A stretch of 15,682 nt of DNA from Granulicella sp. (GTDB lineage Bacteria > Acidobacteriota > Terriglobia > Terriglobales > Acidobacteriaceae), in contig PKWK01000262.1 in assembly GCA_003133205.1 (NCBI GenBank), forward strand, positions 8,685 through 24,366, given 5' to 3'. The position numbers were made by a program, and so were the translations under genes. Within the stretch, counting starts at the first letter, position 1, and every line of letters starts with the position of its first letter. Below, piece after piece: positions 1 through 6,756 of the stretch. Below the pieces are notes generated by a model, which saw only the letters and a list, made by a program, of their open reading frames with translations, was not told where the DNA came from and ran no database searches.

Positions 1-1889
1 ATTGCCGGTCCCTGGATCCTATCTCCGGGCGTAAGTGCGTCGCGCCGGTACAGGTGTGTTGCGATAAATTTTCCATCGAAGTAGACCTGTCGCACCGCAT
101 AACGGGCGGTTTTCCCATCTCCCGGCACAGGCTCGCGTCGGGCCGGTGAGTACGGCTCGCCAGCTACGATCATTCGAAGCCGCAAATTCACAATCTCCAC
201 TGGTCTACTCGCATCGCAGAAGCCGTAACGCAGCTGATGCAGCCGATGAAATGCTCCGACGGCATTCGTGGGAGACTGCCCATCGAAAGGAACATTCAGT
301 TCGTATCCCTGTCTGCGATAGCGCACATCTATAGTGCGCTGCGCCACACCCTGGAGGCCTTCCGCGGTAAATTCTGCAGCACCGCGTTGCTCGAGTTCTG
401 CGAAGCTGTCTCCAATGCTCTCGATTGCATCGCCCGGCAGCATCACAGTGCGCGAATAATCGCGCACAGCGTCCGCCAGAAGGATGCCCACCGCCGAAAG
501 TGCACCGGGCAACGCAGGAATCAGGACCCTGGGAATGCGCAGCGCTCGCGCCAGTGAACAGGCATGCAGCGGTCCGCCGCCGCCGAAAGCTACGAGCGTG
601 AACTGACGTGGATCGTGGCCACGCTCGACCGAGATCACGCGGATAGCCTTCTCCATCTGCGTCTCCACGACACGGAGGATGCCGGCTGCGAACTCCTCAA
701 CTGTCGCGAGTGCTCCCTTCTGTTCGCGCATGATTTGCTCGGTGCGCTGGTGGTCCAGCCGCACGCTTCCGCAGAGGAAGCTCTCCGCGTCCAGCCGTCC
801 CAACAGTAGGTTGGCATCGGTGACCGTCGGCATGGTTCCGCGACCAAAACAGATTGGCCCCGGCTCCGATCCTGCCGACTCTGGTCCCACGCGCAGCATG
901 CCGCCAGCATCGAAGCGGGCAATCGATCCGCCGCCGGCCCCAGCGGTATGAATGTCCAGCATCGGGACGCTCACGGGGACGCCTGCGACCAGCGACTCGC
1001 TCGTGAGCTGCGCCCCGTCCGCCGACGCATTGGCTAGGAATACATCTGTCGAGGTCCCGCCCATGTCGAATCCGACGATGCGGTCGAAGCCCGCCCAGCG
1101 CGCCACTTGGCAGGCACCGATGACGCCACCCGCAGGCCCCGACAGCACCGTGCGCACCGGTTCCTGGGCCGCGAGCCGTGCGGAAATAATGCCGCCTGAG
1201 GACTGCATTACGTCGACGCTTCCGCCAGCGTGCTGCGTGGCGACGCACTGCTCAAGATGCAACAAATAACTCTGCATTCGCGGCGCGAGATACGCGTTGA
1301 CGACTATCGTCGAGGCCCGTTCGTATTCGCGGAACTCCGGCAGGATGCGATGCGAGGTGGAGATGGGAATGCCGAGGCAGCGCAAAGCTGCTTCCACGCG
1401 CAGCTCCGTCTCCGGGTTGGCGAAGGAAAAGAGCAGCGAAATCGCGACCGCCTCTGCGGCGCTGATGCGAACCGCATCGACCAGGGCTGCCAGGTCTTCT
1501 CCTGTCGGTGAGCGCAGGATTTCTCCATTGGCGCTCACGCGCTCGGGTACGCCGAAGCGCAACTCCCGCGGAACGAGGCATACCGGCAACGGCGCGAACC
1601 AGTCGTAGAGCTTGCTTCGTGTCTGCCGCCCGATTGCAATTGTGTCTTCGAATCCCGCCGTTGTCACGAACGCGACGCGCGCACCCTTTCGCTCCAACAT
1701 GGCATTGGTCCCGATCGTTGTGCCGTGTCGCACATCCATGGCGATCCCGGGGCCGATCTGCGCGAGAGCATCGAGCACCGCCTGCGAAGGATCAGAGGGA
1801 GTGGAGAACACCTTCAGGACCTTGAGTTGGCCGTCCGCGATGGAGACGCAATCTGTGAACGTGCCGCCGGTATCAACCGCTACGCGCAA
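1..1889 (-). CDS. hyuA: Hydantoinase/oxoprolinase A subunit, C-terminus cut by window edge
   Basis: Seen: reading the minus strand leftward from a TTG at 1889 gives 629 codons without a stop, running off position 1. The product opens with RVAVDTGGTFTD, the hallmark N-terminus of the HyuA/oxoprolinase family. It later has FDMGGTSTDVF, a glycine-rich HTAGAGGGS segment and FGGGGPLHA, all in family order. The family hydrolyses cyclic amides such as hydantoins or 5-oxoproline with ATP, usually with a HyuB partner; acetone-carboxylase-like relatives share the fold. Substrate cannot be told from sequence. HyuB is not in the window and could lie to the left. Start: the TTG has GGGAG about 9 nt upstream and places the conserved motif at residue 2. 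An in-frame ATG at 1982, just after a stop, would add 31 residues but has no visible ribosome site. Family membership is firm; start and substrate are uncertain. Confidence 0.9.
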   Translation of the reverse strand, partial: MRVAVDTGGTFTDCVSIADGQLKVLKVFSTPSDPSQAVLDALAQIGPGIAMDVRHGTTIGTNAMLERKGARVAFVTTAGFEDTIAIGRQTRSKLYDWFAPLPVCLVPRELRFGVPERVSANGEILRSPTGEDLAALVDAVRISAAEAVAISLLFSFANPETELRVEAALRCLGIPISTSHRILPEFREYERASTIVVNAYLAPRMQSYLLHLEQCVATQHAGGSVDVMQSSGGIISARLAAQEPVRTVLSGPAGGVIGACQVARWAGFDRIVGFDMGGTSTDVFLANASADGAQLTSESLVAGVPVSVPMLDIHTAGAGGGSIARFDAGGMLRVGPESAGSEPGPICFGRGTMPTVTDANLLLGRLDAESFLCGSVRLDHQRTEQIMREQKGALATVEEFAAGILRVVETQMEKAIRVISVERGHDPRQFTLVAFGGGGPLHACSLARALRIPRVLIPALPGALSAVGILLADAVRDYSRTVMLPGDAIESIGDSFAELEQRGAAEFTAEGLQGVAQRTIDVRYRRQGYELNVPFDGQSPTNAVGAFHRLHQLRYGFCDASRPVEIVNLRLRMIVAGEPYSPARREPVPGDGKTARYAVRQVYFDGKFIATHLYRRDALTPGDRIQGPA

Positions 1890-2032
1890 ATTGGTCCGCT
1901 CCCGTATCGTAATATCACGGCAAATCCGGAGAGCTGCCGCATCCTCGAACTTTATACCAAGTGGAGCTGATTTGAACGGCATCTACGGTTGGCTGACCGA
2001 GTCTTCGCGCGATCACGCTTTCTGTTGCCGAT

Positions 2033-2184
2033 TCATTCGCCAGCACTTTGCTTGAAGTATGCGACGAGATCCTTGCGTTCCTGAGGTTTGGGTACGAGGA
2101 AGTCCATGTTGTTGCCAGGGAGGAAAGCGTCGGGGTCGGCGAGCCATTTCTCCAGCGATTGCTCACTCCACGCTTGCGGCGAAC
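2033..2184 (-). pseudogene. C-terminal remnant of a class I cytochrome c
   Basis: Seen: on the minus strand from about 2170 down to a TGA at 2033-2035, 45 codons read WSEQSLEKWLADPDAF, then LPGNNMDF, then VPKPQERKDLVAYFK. This is the typical C-terminus of small class I c-type cytochromes, including the Met of the PGNNM loop that serves as the distal haem ligand. The CXXCH haem-attachment site and everything before it are missing. Upstream of about 2184 the frame loses resemblance and enters the neighbouring anti-sigma remnant. Inference: a dead 3' end of a once-intact gene whose 5' part was deleted. It ends about 50 bp from the possible upstream start of the hydantoinase gene, with no clear terminator between. 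Confidence 0.7.
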
Positions 2185-2200
2185 TCACCTCGGGAGGTGA
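2185..2200. repeat. Perfect 16-bp palindrome at the junction of two gene remnants
   Basis: TCACCTC, then GG, then GAGGTGA: two 7-base arms with a 2-base centre. It sits where cytochrome c similarity (minus strand) stops and anti-sigma similarity (plus strand) begins. It could be a scar of the deletion, a hairpin that promoted it, or chance. No copy elsewhere in the window was noticed. Confidence 0.6.
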
Positions 2201-2568
2201 TCTCCTCCGACAGGCACACGGTGAAGCCGTGGTTTCAGGGCAAGATACCGTTCAGCTTCAACCTCCCGCAGGACCTGCCGGGAGATACGACGCTCGACGG
2301 GGCGAACCTGACGTACCTCCGCAACCAGCCGACGGCGCAACTGCTCTACAGCATTGGCAAGCATCGCGTCTCCGTCTTTGTCCAGCAGAGAGCAGGCGCT
2401 GCTGTCTCGAACGGATGGCTCGCCGACCACTCGGGATTTCATGTGACCGGCTTCCGGACAGAAGGTCTAGAAGTGGTTGCAGTCAGCGATGTGGACACCG
2501 CCCGGCTGTCCGATCTGGCCAGCAGAATTGAGCAGGCCCAGGCGGGGACTCAGGGTCAGCCGAGGTAG
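2194..2568 (+). pseudogene. C-terminal remnant of an anti-sigma factor
   Basis: Seen: from about 2194 to a TAG at 2566-2568 the plus strand reads EVISSDRHTVKPWFQGK, later PFSFNLPQDL, TYLRNQPTAQLLYSIGKHRVSVF and a final LEVVAVSDVD segment. The SSDRHTVKPWFQGK block and the HRVSVF strand are characteristic of the periplasmic C-terminal domain of membrane anti-sigma factors that pair with ECF sigma factors. The N-terminal zinc-finger domain and the transmembrane helix are absent. The frame stays open to an ATG at 2059, but that stretch is the antisense of the cytochrome c remnant, so it is not original coding sequence. No sigma factor gene is next to it. Inference: a decayed 3' fragment, unlikely to work because it lacks both the sigma-binding part and a membrane anchor. 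Confidence 0.7.
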
Positions 2569-2587
2569 TTTCCGTCCGCGATAGCCT

Positions 2588-2616
2588 CCGTCTTTTCTGT
2601 GACAAACAGATGACGG
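2588..2616 (+). terminator. Two-part hairpin after the anti-sigma remnant
   Basis: CCGTC (2588-2592) pairs with GACGG (2612-2616), and inside it TCTGT (2596-2600) pairs with ACAGA (2606-2610) around a GACAA loop. It lies 20 bp after the remnant's stop codon and is followed by only a short T run (CTTTCC). It may be the old terminator of the anti-sigma gene. The weak T tract keeps confidence low. Confidence 0.35.
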
Positions 2617-2757
2617 CTTTCCTACATCGCCATGACAAATTCTGGCGGCCTTCGCTCTAAGCTCTTATCTGGTTGGTGCATATACACATGCCCGCAGACC
2701 CTGCCGTAGTCCGAGAGCCGCAAGCGCAACAACTTCAGCTGAATCCAGCATTCCGCT
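2617..2757. other. Non-coding leader before the sulfotransferase gene
   Basis: No gene is seen here. The promoter of the sulfotransferase/APS kinase pair should lie in this stretch. A TATACA at 2681-2686 could serve as a -10 box, but no good -35 box is found at the right distance, so no promoter is called. Confidence 0.3.
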
Positions 2758-3705
2758 ATGCGTGAACCTAACTTCTTCATCGTCGGTGCACCCAAGGCCG
2801 GGACTACGTCGCTCTATCACTATCTCGATCAGCACCCCGATATCTACATGAGCCCGATGAAGGAGCCGTGTCATTTTTCCTACGAAGTGCGTCCGGAGAA
2901 CTTTGAGCCAAGCCTTCGGGGGCGGGCGATTCAGTTGGAGAAAGATGTCCGCGAGTACCTTCGTGGGCCGATGGATCGGAAATTTTCGGGCGGCATCGTA
3001 GCCGAATGGTCGGACTATTTGCGGCTGTTTGCCGCGGCGACCACGCAGCAGGCCGTCGGCGAAGCCAGCGTTAATTATCTGATGTCGAGGAGTGCTCCCG
3101 GAGCGATAGCCTCCCGCATCCCGCACGCGCGCATCATCATGGTCTTGCGTTCACCCGTGGAGCGCGCCTTCTCGCAGTATCTGCACTTCGTCTCCGACGG
3201 TCTCGTCACACAGCCTTTCCGCGATTATGTGCGGACGAGCCTTCGTCATGGCGGAAAAGGACTAGGTATCCATGAACCGTTTCTAGAGATGGGATTCTAT
3301 GCCGAACAGGTGCAGCGCTACCTGGAGCACTTTCCCCGGGAGCAGATTGGCATTTGGCTCTACGAGGAGACGAAGTCGCGTCCGCGAGAGTTCATGCGAG
3401 AGGTGCTGGAATTTCTTGAGGTAGACAGCACATTCACTCCAGACACCTCGATGCGCTATAACCAGCCACGCATAGCGAGGATGGTGAAGCCGAGCCAGGT
3501 TCTGCGGCGCCTGGGACTGTGCAAGATGTTTAAACGCCTCACCCCCGCGCCGATCAAGTCTTTCGTACGAAACGCGGTCTATAGACCAACCGGCTCCGTG
3601 ACCATGGAGGCAGCGGACAGGCGGCTGATGCTCGACTTTTACCGGGGCGACATCCACCGGCTTGAAGGCATTCTCAATCGCGACCTGGGCACATGGCTGG
3701 TCTGA
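2758..3705 (+). CDS. PAPS-dependent sulfotransferase
   Basis: Role: transfers sulfate from 3'-phosphoadenosine 5'-phosphosulfate (PAPS) to a hydroxyl or amine, often on a sugar. Seen: 315 residues. FFIVGAPKAGTTSLYHYL (residues 6-23) is the 5'-phosphosulfate-binding loop with Lys13. RIIMVLRSPVERAFSQYLH (125-143) is the 3'-phosphate-binding region with Arg131 and Ser139. GEASVNYL (101-108) matches the segment that follows the core in heparan-type sulfotransferases. No signal peptide or membrane helix is visible, so it is probably cytoplasmic. The ATG at 2758 is the first possible start, since an in-frame TGA lies just upstream; no strong ribosome site is seen. The next gene makes its co-substrate, which supports the call. 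Acceptor unknown: polysaccharide, lipid or small molecule are all possible. Confidence 0.88.
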   Translation: MREPNFFIVGAPKAGTTSLYHYLDQHPDIYMSPMKEPCHFSYEVRPENFEPSLRGRAIQLEKDVREYLRGPMDRKFSGGIVAEWSDYLRLFAAATTQQAVGEASVNYLMSRSAPGAIASRIPHARIIMVLRSPVERAFSQYLHFVSDGLVTQPFRDYVRTSLRHGGKGLGIHEPFLEMGFYAEQVQRYLEHFPREQIGIWLYEETKSRPREFMREVLEFLEVDSTFTPDTSMRYNQPRIARMVKPSQVLRRLGLCKMFKRLTPAPIKSFVRNAVYRPTGSVTMEAADRRLMLDFYRGDIHRLEGILNRDLGTWLV

Positions 3706-3727
3706 TCCTGCCTTGACGCTGTGCCTG

Positions 3728-3733
3728 AAAGGA
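3728..3733 (+). promoter_or_regulatory. Ribosome binding site that sets the cysC start
   Basis: AAAGGA lies 8 nt before the ATG at 3742. This favours that ATG over an in-frame GTG at 3721, which would overlap the site and has no ribosome site of its own. Confidence 0.6.
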
Positions 3734-3741
3734 CTTTGCAG

Positions 3742-4308
3742 ATGCGACAAGCGACGTCACCACATGGGGGCCTGGTGGTTTGGTTCACCGGCCTGAGCGG
3801 GGCGGGCAAGACTACGCTGTGTCGGGCACTCGAACCGGCGCTGCGCTCGGTCGGTTATCCGGTAGAGGTGCTTGACGCGGACAATATACGGCAACACCTG
3901 AGCCGCGATCTTGGCTTCAGCAAAGCTGATCGGGACGAGAATGTTTTTCGCATCGCCTGCCTGGCACGATCGCTGGTCCTGCACGACGTCATCGTGCTGG
4001 TAGCCGCCATCTCGCCATACCGGGAAGCCCGCCTCCGGGCACGCGAGCACATCGAAAACTTTCTTGAGGTATTCGTGAATGCCTCACTTGAGACCTGCAT
4101 CCAGCGTGACCCCAAGAGGTTGTATGTCCGCGTCTTGGCCGGCGAGATCGAGCACTTTACCGGTATCGATGATCCCTACGAGCCTCCGTTGGAGGCAGAA
4201 GTGCAGTGTGATACCGACTGCGAGTCTCTCAATGAGAGCATGTCAAAAGTGTTAGCAGCCATCAGCGATGCGCTACAGCGAAAATCTGCCATCCTGAGAG
4301 AGGCGTAG
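3742..4308 (+). CDS. cysC: Adenylylsulfate (APS) kinase
   Basis: Role: phosphorylates adenylylsulfate with ATP to give PAPS in the cytoplasm. Seen: 188 residues from the ATG at 3742. FTGLSGAGKTT (residues 15-25) is the Walker A loop. DADNIRQHLSRDLGFSKADR follows at about 46-65; the family usually has DGDN here, so the middle Gly is Ala. AAISPYREAR is the conserved serine/proline loop that binds APS. QRDPKRLY and FTGIDDPYEPP are the family's C-terminal signatures. The length is normal for a stand-alone CysC. It starts 36 bp after the sulfotransferase stop on the same strand, so the two are probably one transcript. No ATP sulfurylase (cysD/cysN) is in the window, so APS must be made elsewhere. 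The context suggests PAPS for sulfation more than for sulfate reduction. Confidence 0.93.
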   Translation: MRQATSPHGGLVVWFTGLSGAGKTTLCRALEPALRSVGYPVEVLDADNIRQHLSRDLGFSKADRDENVFRIACLARSLVLHDVIVLVAAISPYREARLRAREHIENFLEVFVNASLETCIQRDPKRLYVRVLAGEIEHFTGIDDPYEPPLEAEVQCDTDCESLNESMSKVLAAISDALQRKSAILREA

Positions 4309-4357
4309 CAGGTTCAGCACGCCGATCGTTCTCGTCGTGCGACGGTGCCGCGTCTGG

Positions 4358-5089
4358 TCAGTATGGAGTGCCGTGGTTGGGATGGTAGTCTTCGCCGAAT
4401 TTGTTCTTGTGGTGCTCCATCGGGTCAGCCACTCCCTCGAGGGCTATCTCACCGAGGTGCACGGGCCCGGCGCCCACCTGCACGATCCTCTCGGCGTCGA
4501 CCGGATTGGCGGATTGGGCGGCTTCGCTCCACACGTGTAATCGGTAGCTTCCTGGCGGGACGTTGTGAATAGCGACCGCGCCCCCGGAGCTAGAGACACC
4601 GAAGTACGGCGTGCTCAGCGACAGGACGACGGCTCCCATCTCTGGATGGATATTGCAGAAAATATAGGAGACGCCTTCCCGATCGAAGCGGACGGCGCGG
4701 CTGGTGCCCGATTCGTAGAGGCCAAGGTCGAAGCGTTTGCCGTTGAACAGCGAGAAGACATTGTGGAAGAAGGGATCCTGGTTCGGGAAGTCAACGCTGC
4801 TACCCGTTGGGACAATGAGAAGATGAGGCGTAAACATCTTATTCTTCTGAACCAGCCGAAAAGGCCCAGGATGTCCCGTAGCGGCGGAGTGTCCGTCGGG
4901 TTGCAAGGGTGTGAGCCAGACCACTACATCCGCGGAACTCATACTTCCCTTATGTTTGCCCGCGGCGGTTTTGTCCTGCACCACCACGTGGGCCGTCACC
5001 TCCGCACCCTGCGCCTGTGCACGCGAACCGGTGAGCGCCATGTTGAACAATGCGTACCCGAAGATAATCCAGCGTTGCAAAGGTCGCAC
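4358..5089 (-). CDS. Secreted cupredoxin-like copper protein
   Basis: Seen: 243 residues from a GTG at 5089, with a hydrophobic N-terminal segment ending near AQAQG (about 28), a likely signal peptide, so periplasmic or surface exposed. The middle is a plastocyanin-like domain: SVDFPNQDPFFHNVFS with His109, then IFCNIHPEMGAVV with Cys145, His148 and Met151. This is a complete set of type 1 copper ligands. A last section, GGAVAIHNVPPGSYRLHVWSE, looks like a carboxypeptidase-regulatory-type beta domain. Proteins of this layout are often annotated plastocyanin or methylamine-utilisation-like; the job is probably electron transfer or copper binding, with no known partner. It is the last gene of the regulator-kinase-barrel run, 12 bp after the barrel gene, and converges with cysC. 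Start choice is well supported by the AAGGAGG site. Confidence 0.8.
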   Translation of the reverse strand: MRPLQRWIIFGYALFNMALTGSRAQAQGAEVTAHVVVQDKTAAGKHKGSMSSADVVVWLTPLQPDGHSAATGHPGPFRLVQKNKMFTPHLLIVPTGSSVDFPNQDPFFHNVFSLFNGKRFDLGLYESGTSRAVRFDREGVSYIFCNIHPEMGAVVLSLSTPYFGVSSSGGAVAIHNVPPGSYRLHVWSEAAQSANPVDAERIVQVGAGPVHLGEIALEGVADPMEHHKNKFGEDYHPNHGTPY

Positions 5090-5096
5090 TGCGCCG

Positions 5097-5103
5097 CCTC
5101 CTT
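5097..5103 (-). promoter_or_regulatory. Strong ribosome binding site overlapping the upstream stop
   Basis: On the minus strand AAGGAGG lies 7 nt before the GTG at 5089. Its first two bases are part of the TAA stop (5102-5104) of the barrel gene, so the copper-protein gene is probably translated in step with it. It decides in favour of the GTG start. Confidence 0.75.
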
Positions 5104-6685
5104 AGAACTGAAATCCAGCAGAAAGTGTAAATACGTCGAGAGTAGTTGCCGTTCCAGTGATCGGCCAGGTCCAGATCCTGCGATATTCCGGCGAGAGGAT
5201 GATATAGGTCTTCGGTCTGAAGATCAGGTTGCCGACAACCATCTTGTTTCGAGCTCGCAACTGCGTGGCAGAGGCCGTTGGCGATAGCACCAACGCGTGA
5301 AAGTCTTTAGCAAATCCATCGTCCAGACCGATGCTCATATTCGTCTCGAGCGATGAGCCGAAGCGTGTCTTGAACTGTGTCCATCCGCCGATTGCGTTGA
5401 GTCCGTGCAGGACGCTTGCGCCGGTGACGGGGCTTGTTCCGGTGACGACATCTTTATAGACGCCGCCTCCCAGGCCTCCGAGAGAGCGTCCCCGATAGCC
5501 TTCACCGCTGATCTCGAAGTGATGTCCCAGTGGAAGGCGCCAATCCGCCGTGCTGGCCCAGGAGTCAAGATTCTCCGTGCCGGGATAACCCTGATATCCG
5601 GGATACGCTTGACGGCCGTAGTAGCCACTTATTCCGAGTTGAAGGCCCCGCTCACCCGCCGCTGCGTAGGAGAAACGAGTCTCGTAGGAAGGCTGTTGGG
5701 CCAGCTCTGCAGGACTCGAGGTGCGAAACAATTGATTGGCGTTGTAGCCTGCGGAGGGAGAGTCCCATAGCCCAAACTCGAACTGCAATCGGTTTCCCTG
5801 TTGTAGCGGGAACCGGTGCGTGTAACGGAGCTGTGGCGCCCATGCCCACAGGTTGCCTGCTCCAGCCAGCGAGGGTTCTGCGACGGTAGCGAACGACGCG
5901 GGCGCAATTGGCGAGATCAGCGGTCCGACTATGCCGACCTGCACCGAGTCGTTGGCCCAGTCGAAGTCGATGCTGGCAGTTCGCATGCGAACAACCCCGG
6001 CGGAGGTTCCGTAGGGGGTGTAGGCCACGTTAGAGAAGAAGTCGATATTGACGTTGGCGGATGTGCGCGCGCCAGCTATGCGCGGGCCATCCCCTTCAAT
6101 GCCAAGGATCGTCTGGCGCAAACCCGCGCCGAGGCTGCCGTTGCCAGAGGTGGAGGTTCCACGCTGTGCGACGGCAGGCAGGTCAGTATTGTCGGCCACA
6201 CCCCTATTCAGAAAGCCGTTGAACAGAATTAGCCCAGTCAGACGCACAGGATACTTGGAGCTGCTCTCTACCTTGGTTTGGTCGTGGAGCTTGACCGCCG
6301 CCTCGAGGGCCTGCTGACGCTCTTCAATTGCCGTGGCGCTTGAATCAGGGGCCGTGGCGGGTGAGAGGGGGCTGGGCGACGTGCTGGATGATGCGCTCGT
6401 CGACGCACTTGAGGGGACAGAGAACACGGCTCCGGCACCGGCCACCTGCTGGCGCAGTTCTAGCAACTGCTGCTGCAACTGCTGCATCTGACGCTGAGAC
6501 TGCTCGATCTGCTCCTGGGTCGCGGCGAGCGCAGATGAAATCGCCGCGATCCTCTCTTCTAGTTGCGCGGTCTTTTGATCCGACGCGCTCGGAGAGATTG
6601 GGGGTGCAGACCCCTGCGCATGCCCGGCGGCTGCTGCCGGACCGAGAAGCAAGCAAACCAACATTGCATGACCCGCGACTTTCAT
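5102..6685 (-). CDS. Outer-membrane beta-barrel protein with N-terminal coiled coil
   Basis: Seen: 527 residues. A signal peptide with an Ala-rich core ends near GHAQG (about 25). Next is a Gln-rich heptad-like coiled coil (about 38-83; QLEERIAAISSALAATQEQ and onward). A Ser/Pro/Ala low-complexity linker follows (about 90-120), then a short second helix. From about 150 to the end there are alternating aromatic/polar strands with Gly/Tyr-rich turns, finishing in GFQF; a terminal Phe is the usual signal for barrel assembly. The arrangement resembles coiled-coil porins such as DcaP, but I cannot assign a family from sequence alone. Function may be a trimeric channel or a structural barrel. Start: ATG 6685 with AAGGTGG upstream. 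It lies 71 bp after the kinase gene and 12 bp before the cupredoxin gene on the same strand, suggesting a shared transcript. Confidence 0.75.
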   Translation of the reverse strand: MKVAGHAMLVCLLLGPAAAAGHAQGSAPPISPSASDQKTAQLEERIAAISSALAATQEQIEQSQRQMQQLQQQLLELRQQVAGAGAVFSVPSSASTSASSSTSPSPLSPATAPDSSATAIEERQQALEAAVKLHDQTKVESSSKYPVRLTGLILFNGFLNRGVADNTDLPAVAQRGTSTSGNGSLGAGLRQTILGIEGDGPRIAGARTSANVNIDFFSNVAYTPYGTSAGVVRMRTASIDFDWANDSVQVGIVGPLISPIAPASFATVAEPSLAGAGNLWAWAPQLRYTHRFPLQQGNRLQFEFGLWDSPSAGYNANQLFRTSSPAELAQQPSYETRFSYAAAGERGLQLGISGYYGRQAYPGYQGYPGTENLDSWASTADWRLPLGHHFEISGEGYRGRSLGGLGGGVYKDVVTGTSPVTGASVLHGLNAIGGWTQFKTRFGSSLETNMSIGLDDGFAKDFHALVLSPTASATQLRARNKMVVGNLIFRPKTYIILSPEYRRIWTWPITGTATTLDVFTLSAGFQF

Positions 6686-6756
6686 ACCGCCACCTTTTCA
6701 CAACTTGACGGCAAAGGCGTCCTGCGCCACCTGCCGCTGCGATCTATCTATCCGTC

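Noticed and set aside
146..1825. Several plus-strand open frames and short minus-strand frames of 60-180 codons over the left part
   Set aside because: They lie in other frames of the long hydantoinase gene on the minus strand, and none of their products resembles a known family.
2059..2193. Upstream part of the open plus-strand frame that continues into the anti-sigma remnant, starting at an ATG
   Set aside because: It is the antisense of the recognisable cytochrome c C-terminus, and its product does not look like a zinc-finger domain, so the open frame there is accidental.
3721..3741. GTG at 3721 as the cysC start
   Set aside because: It has no ribosome site, and the AAAGGA inside this stretch is ideally placed for the ATG at 3742.
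4317..4344. Short inverted repeat (CGTCG-TG-CGACG) between the convergent cysC and cupredoxin genes as a terminator
   Set aside because: The arms are only 5 bp, the loop is 2 bp and there is no T run on either side.
4565..5287. A 240-codon plus-strand frame opposite the cupredoxin and barrel genes
   Set aside because: It is a shadow frame. The minus strand has clear signal peptides, copper ligands and a perfect ribosome site, while this product has no recognisable feature.
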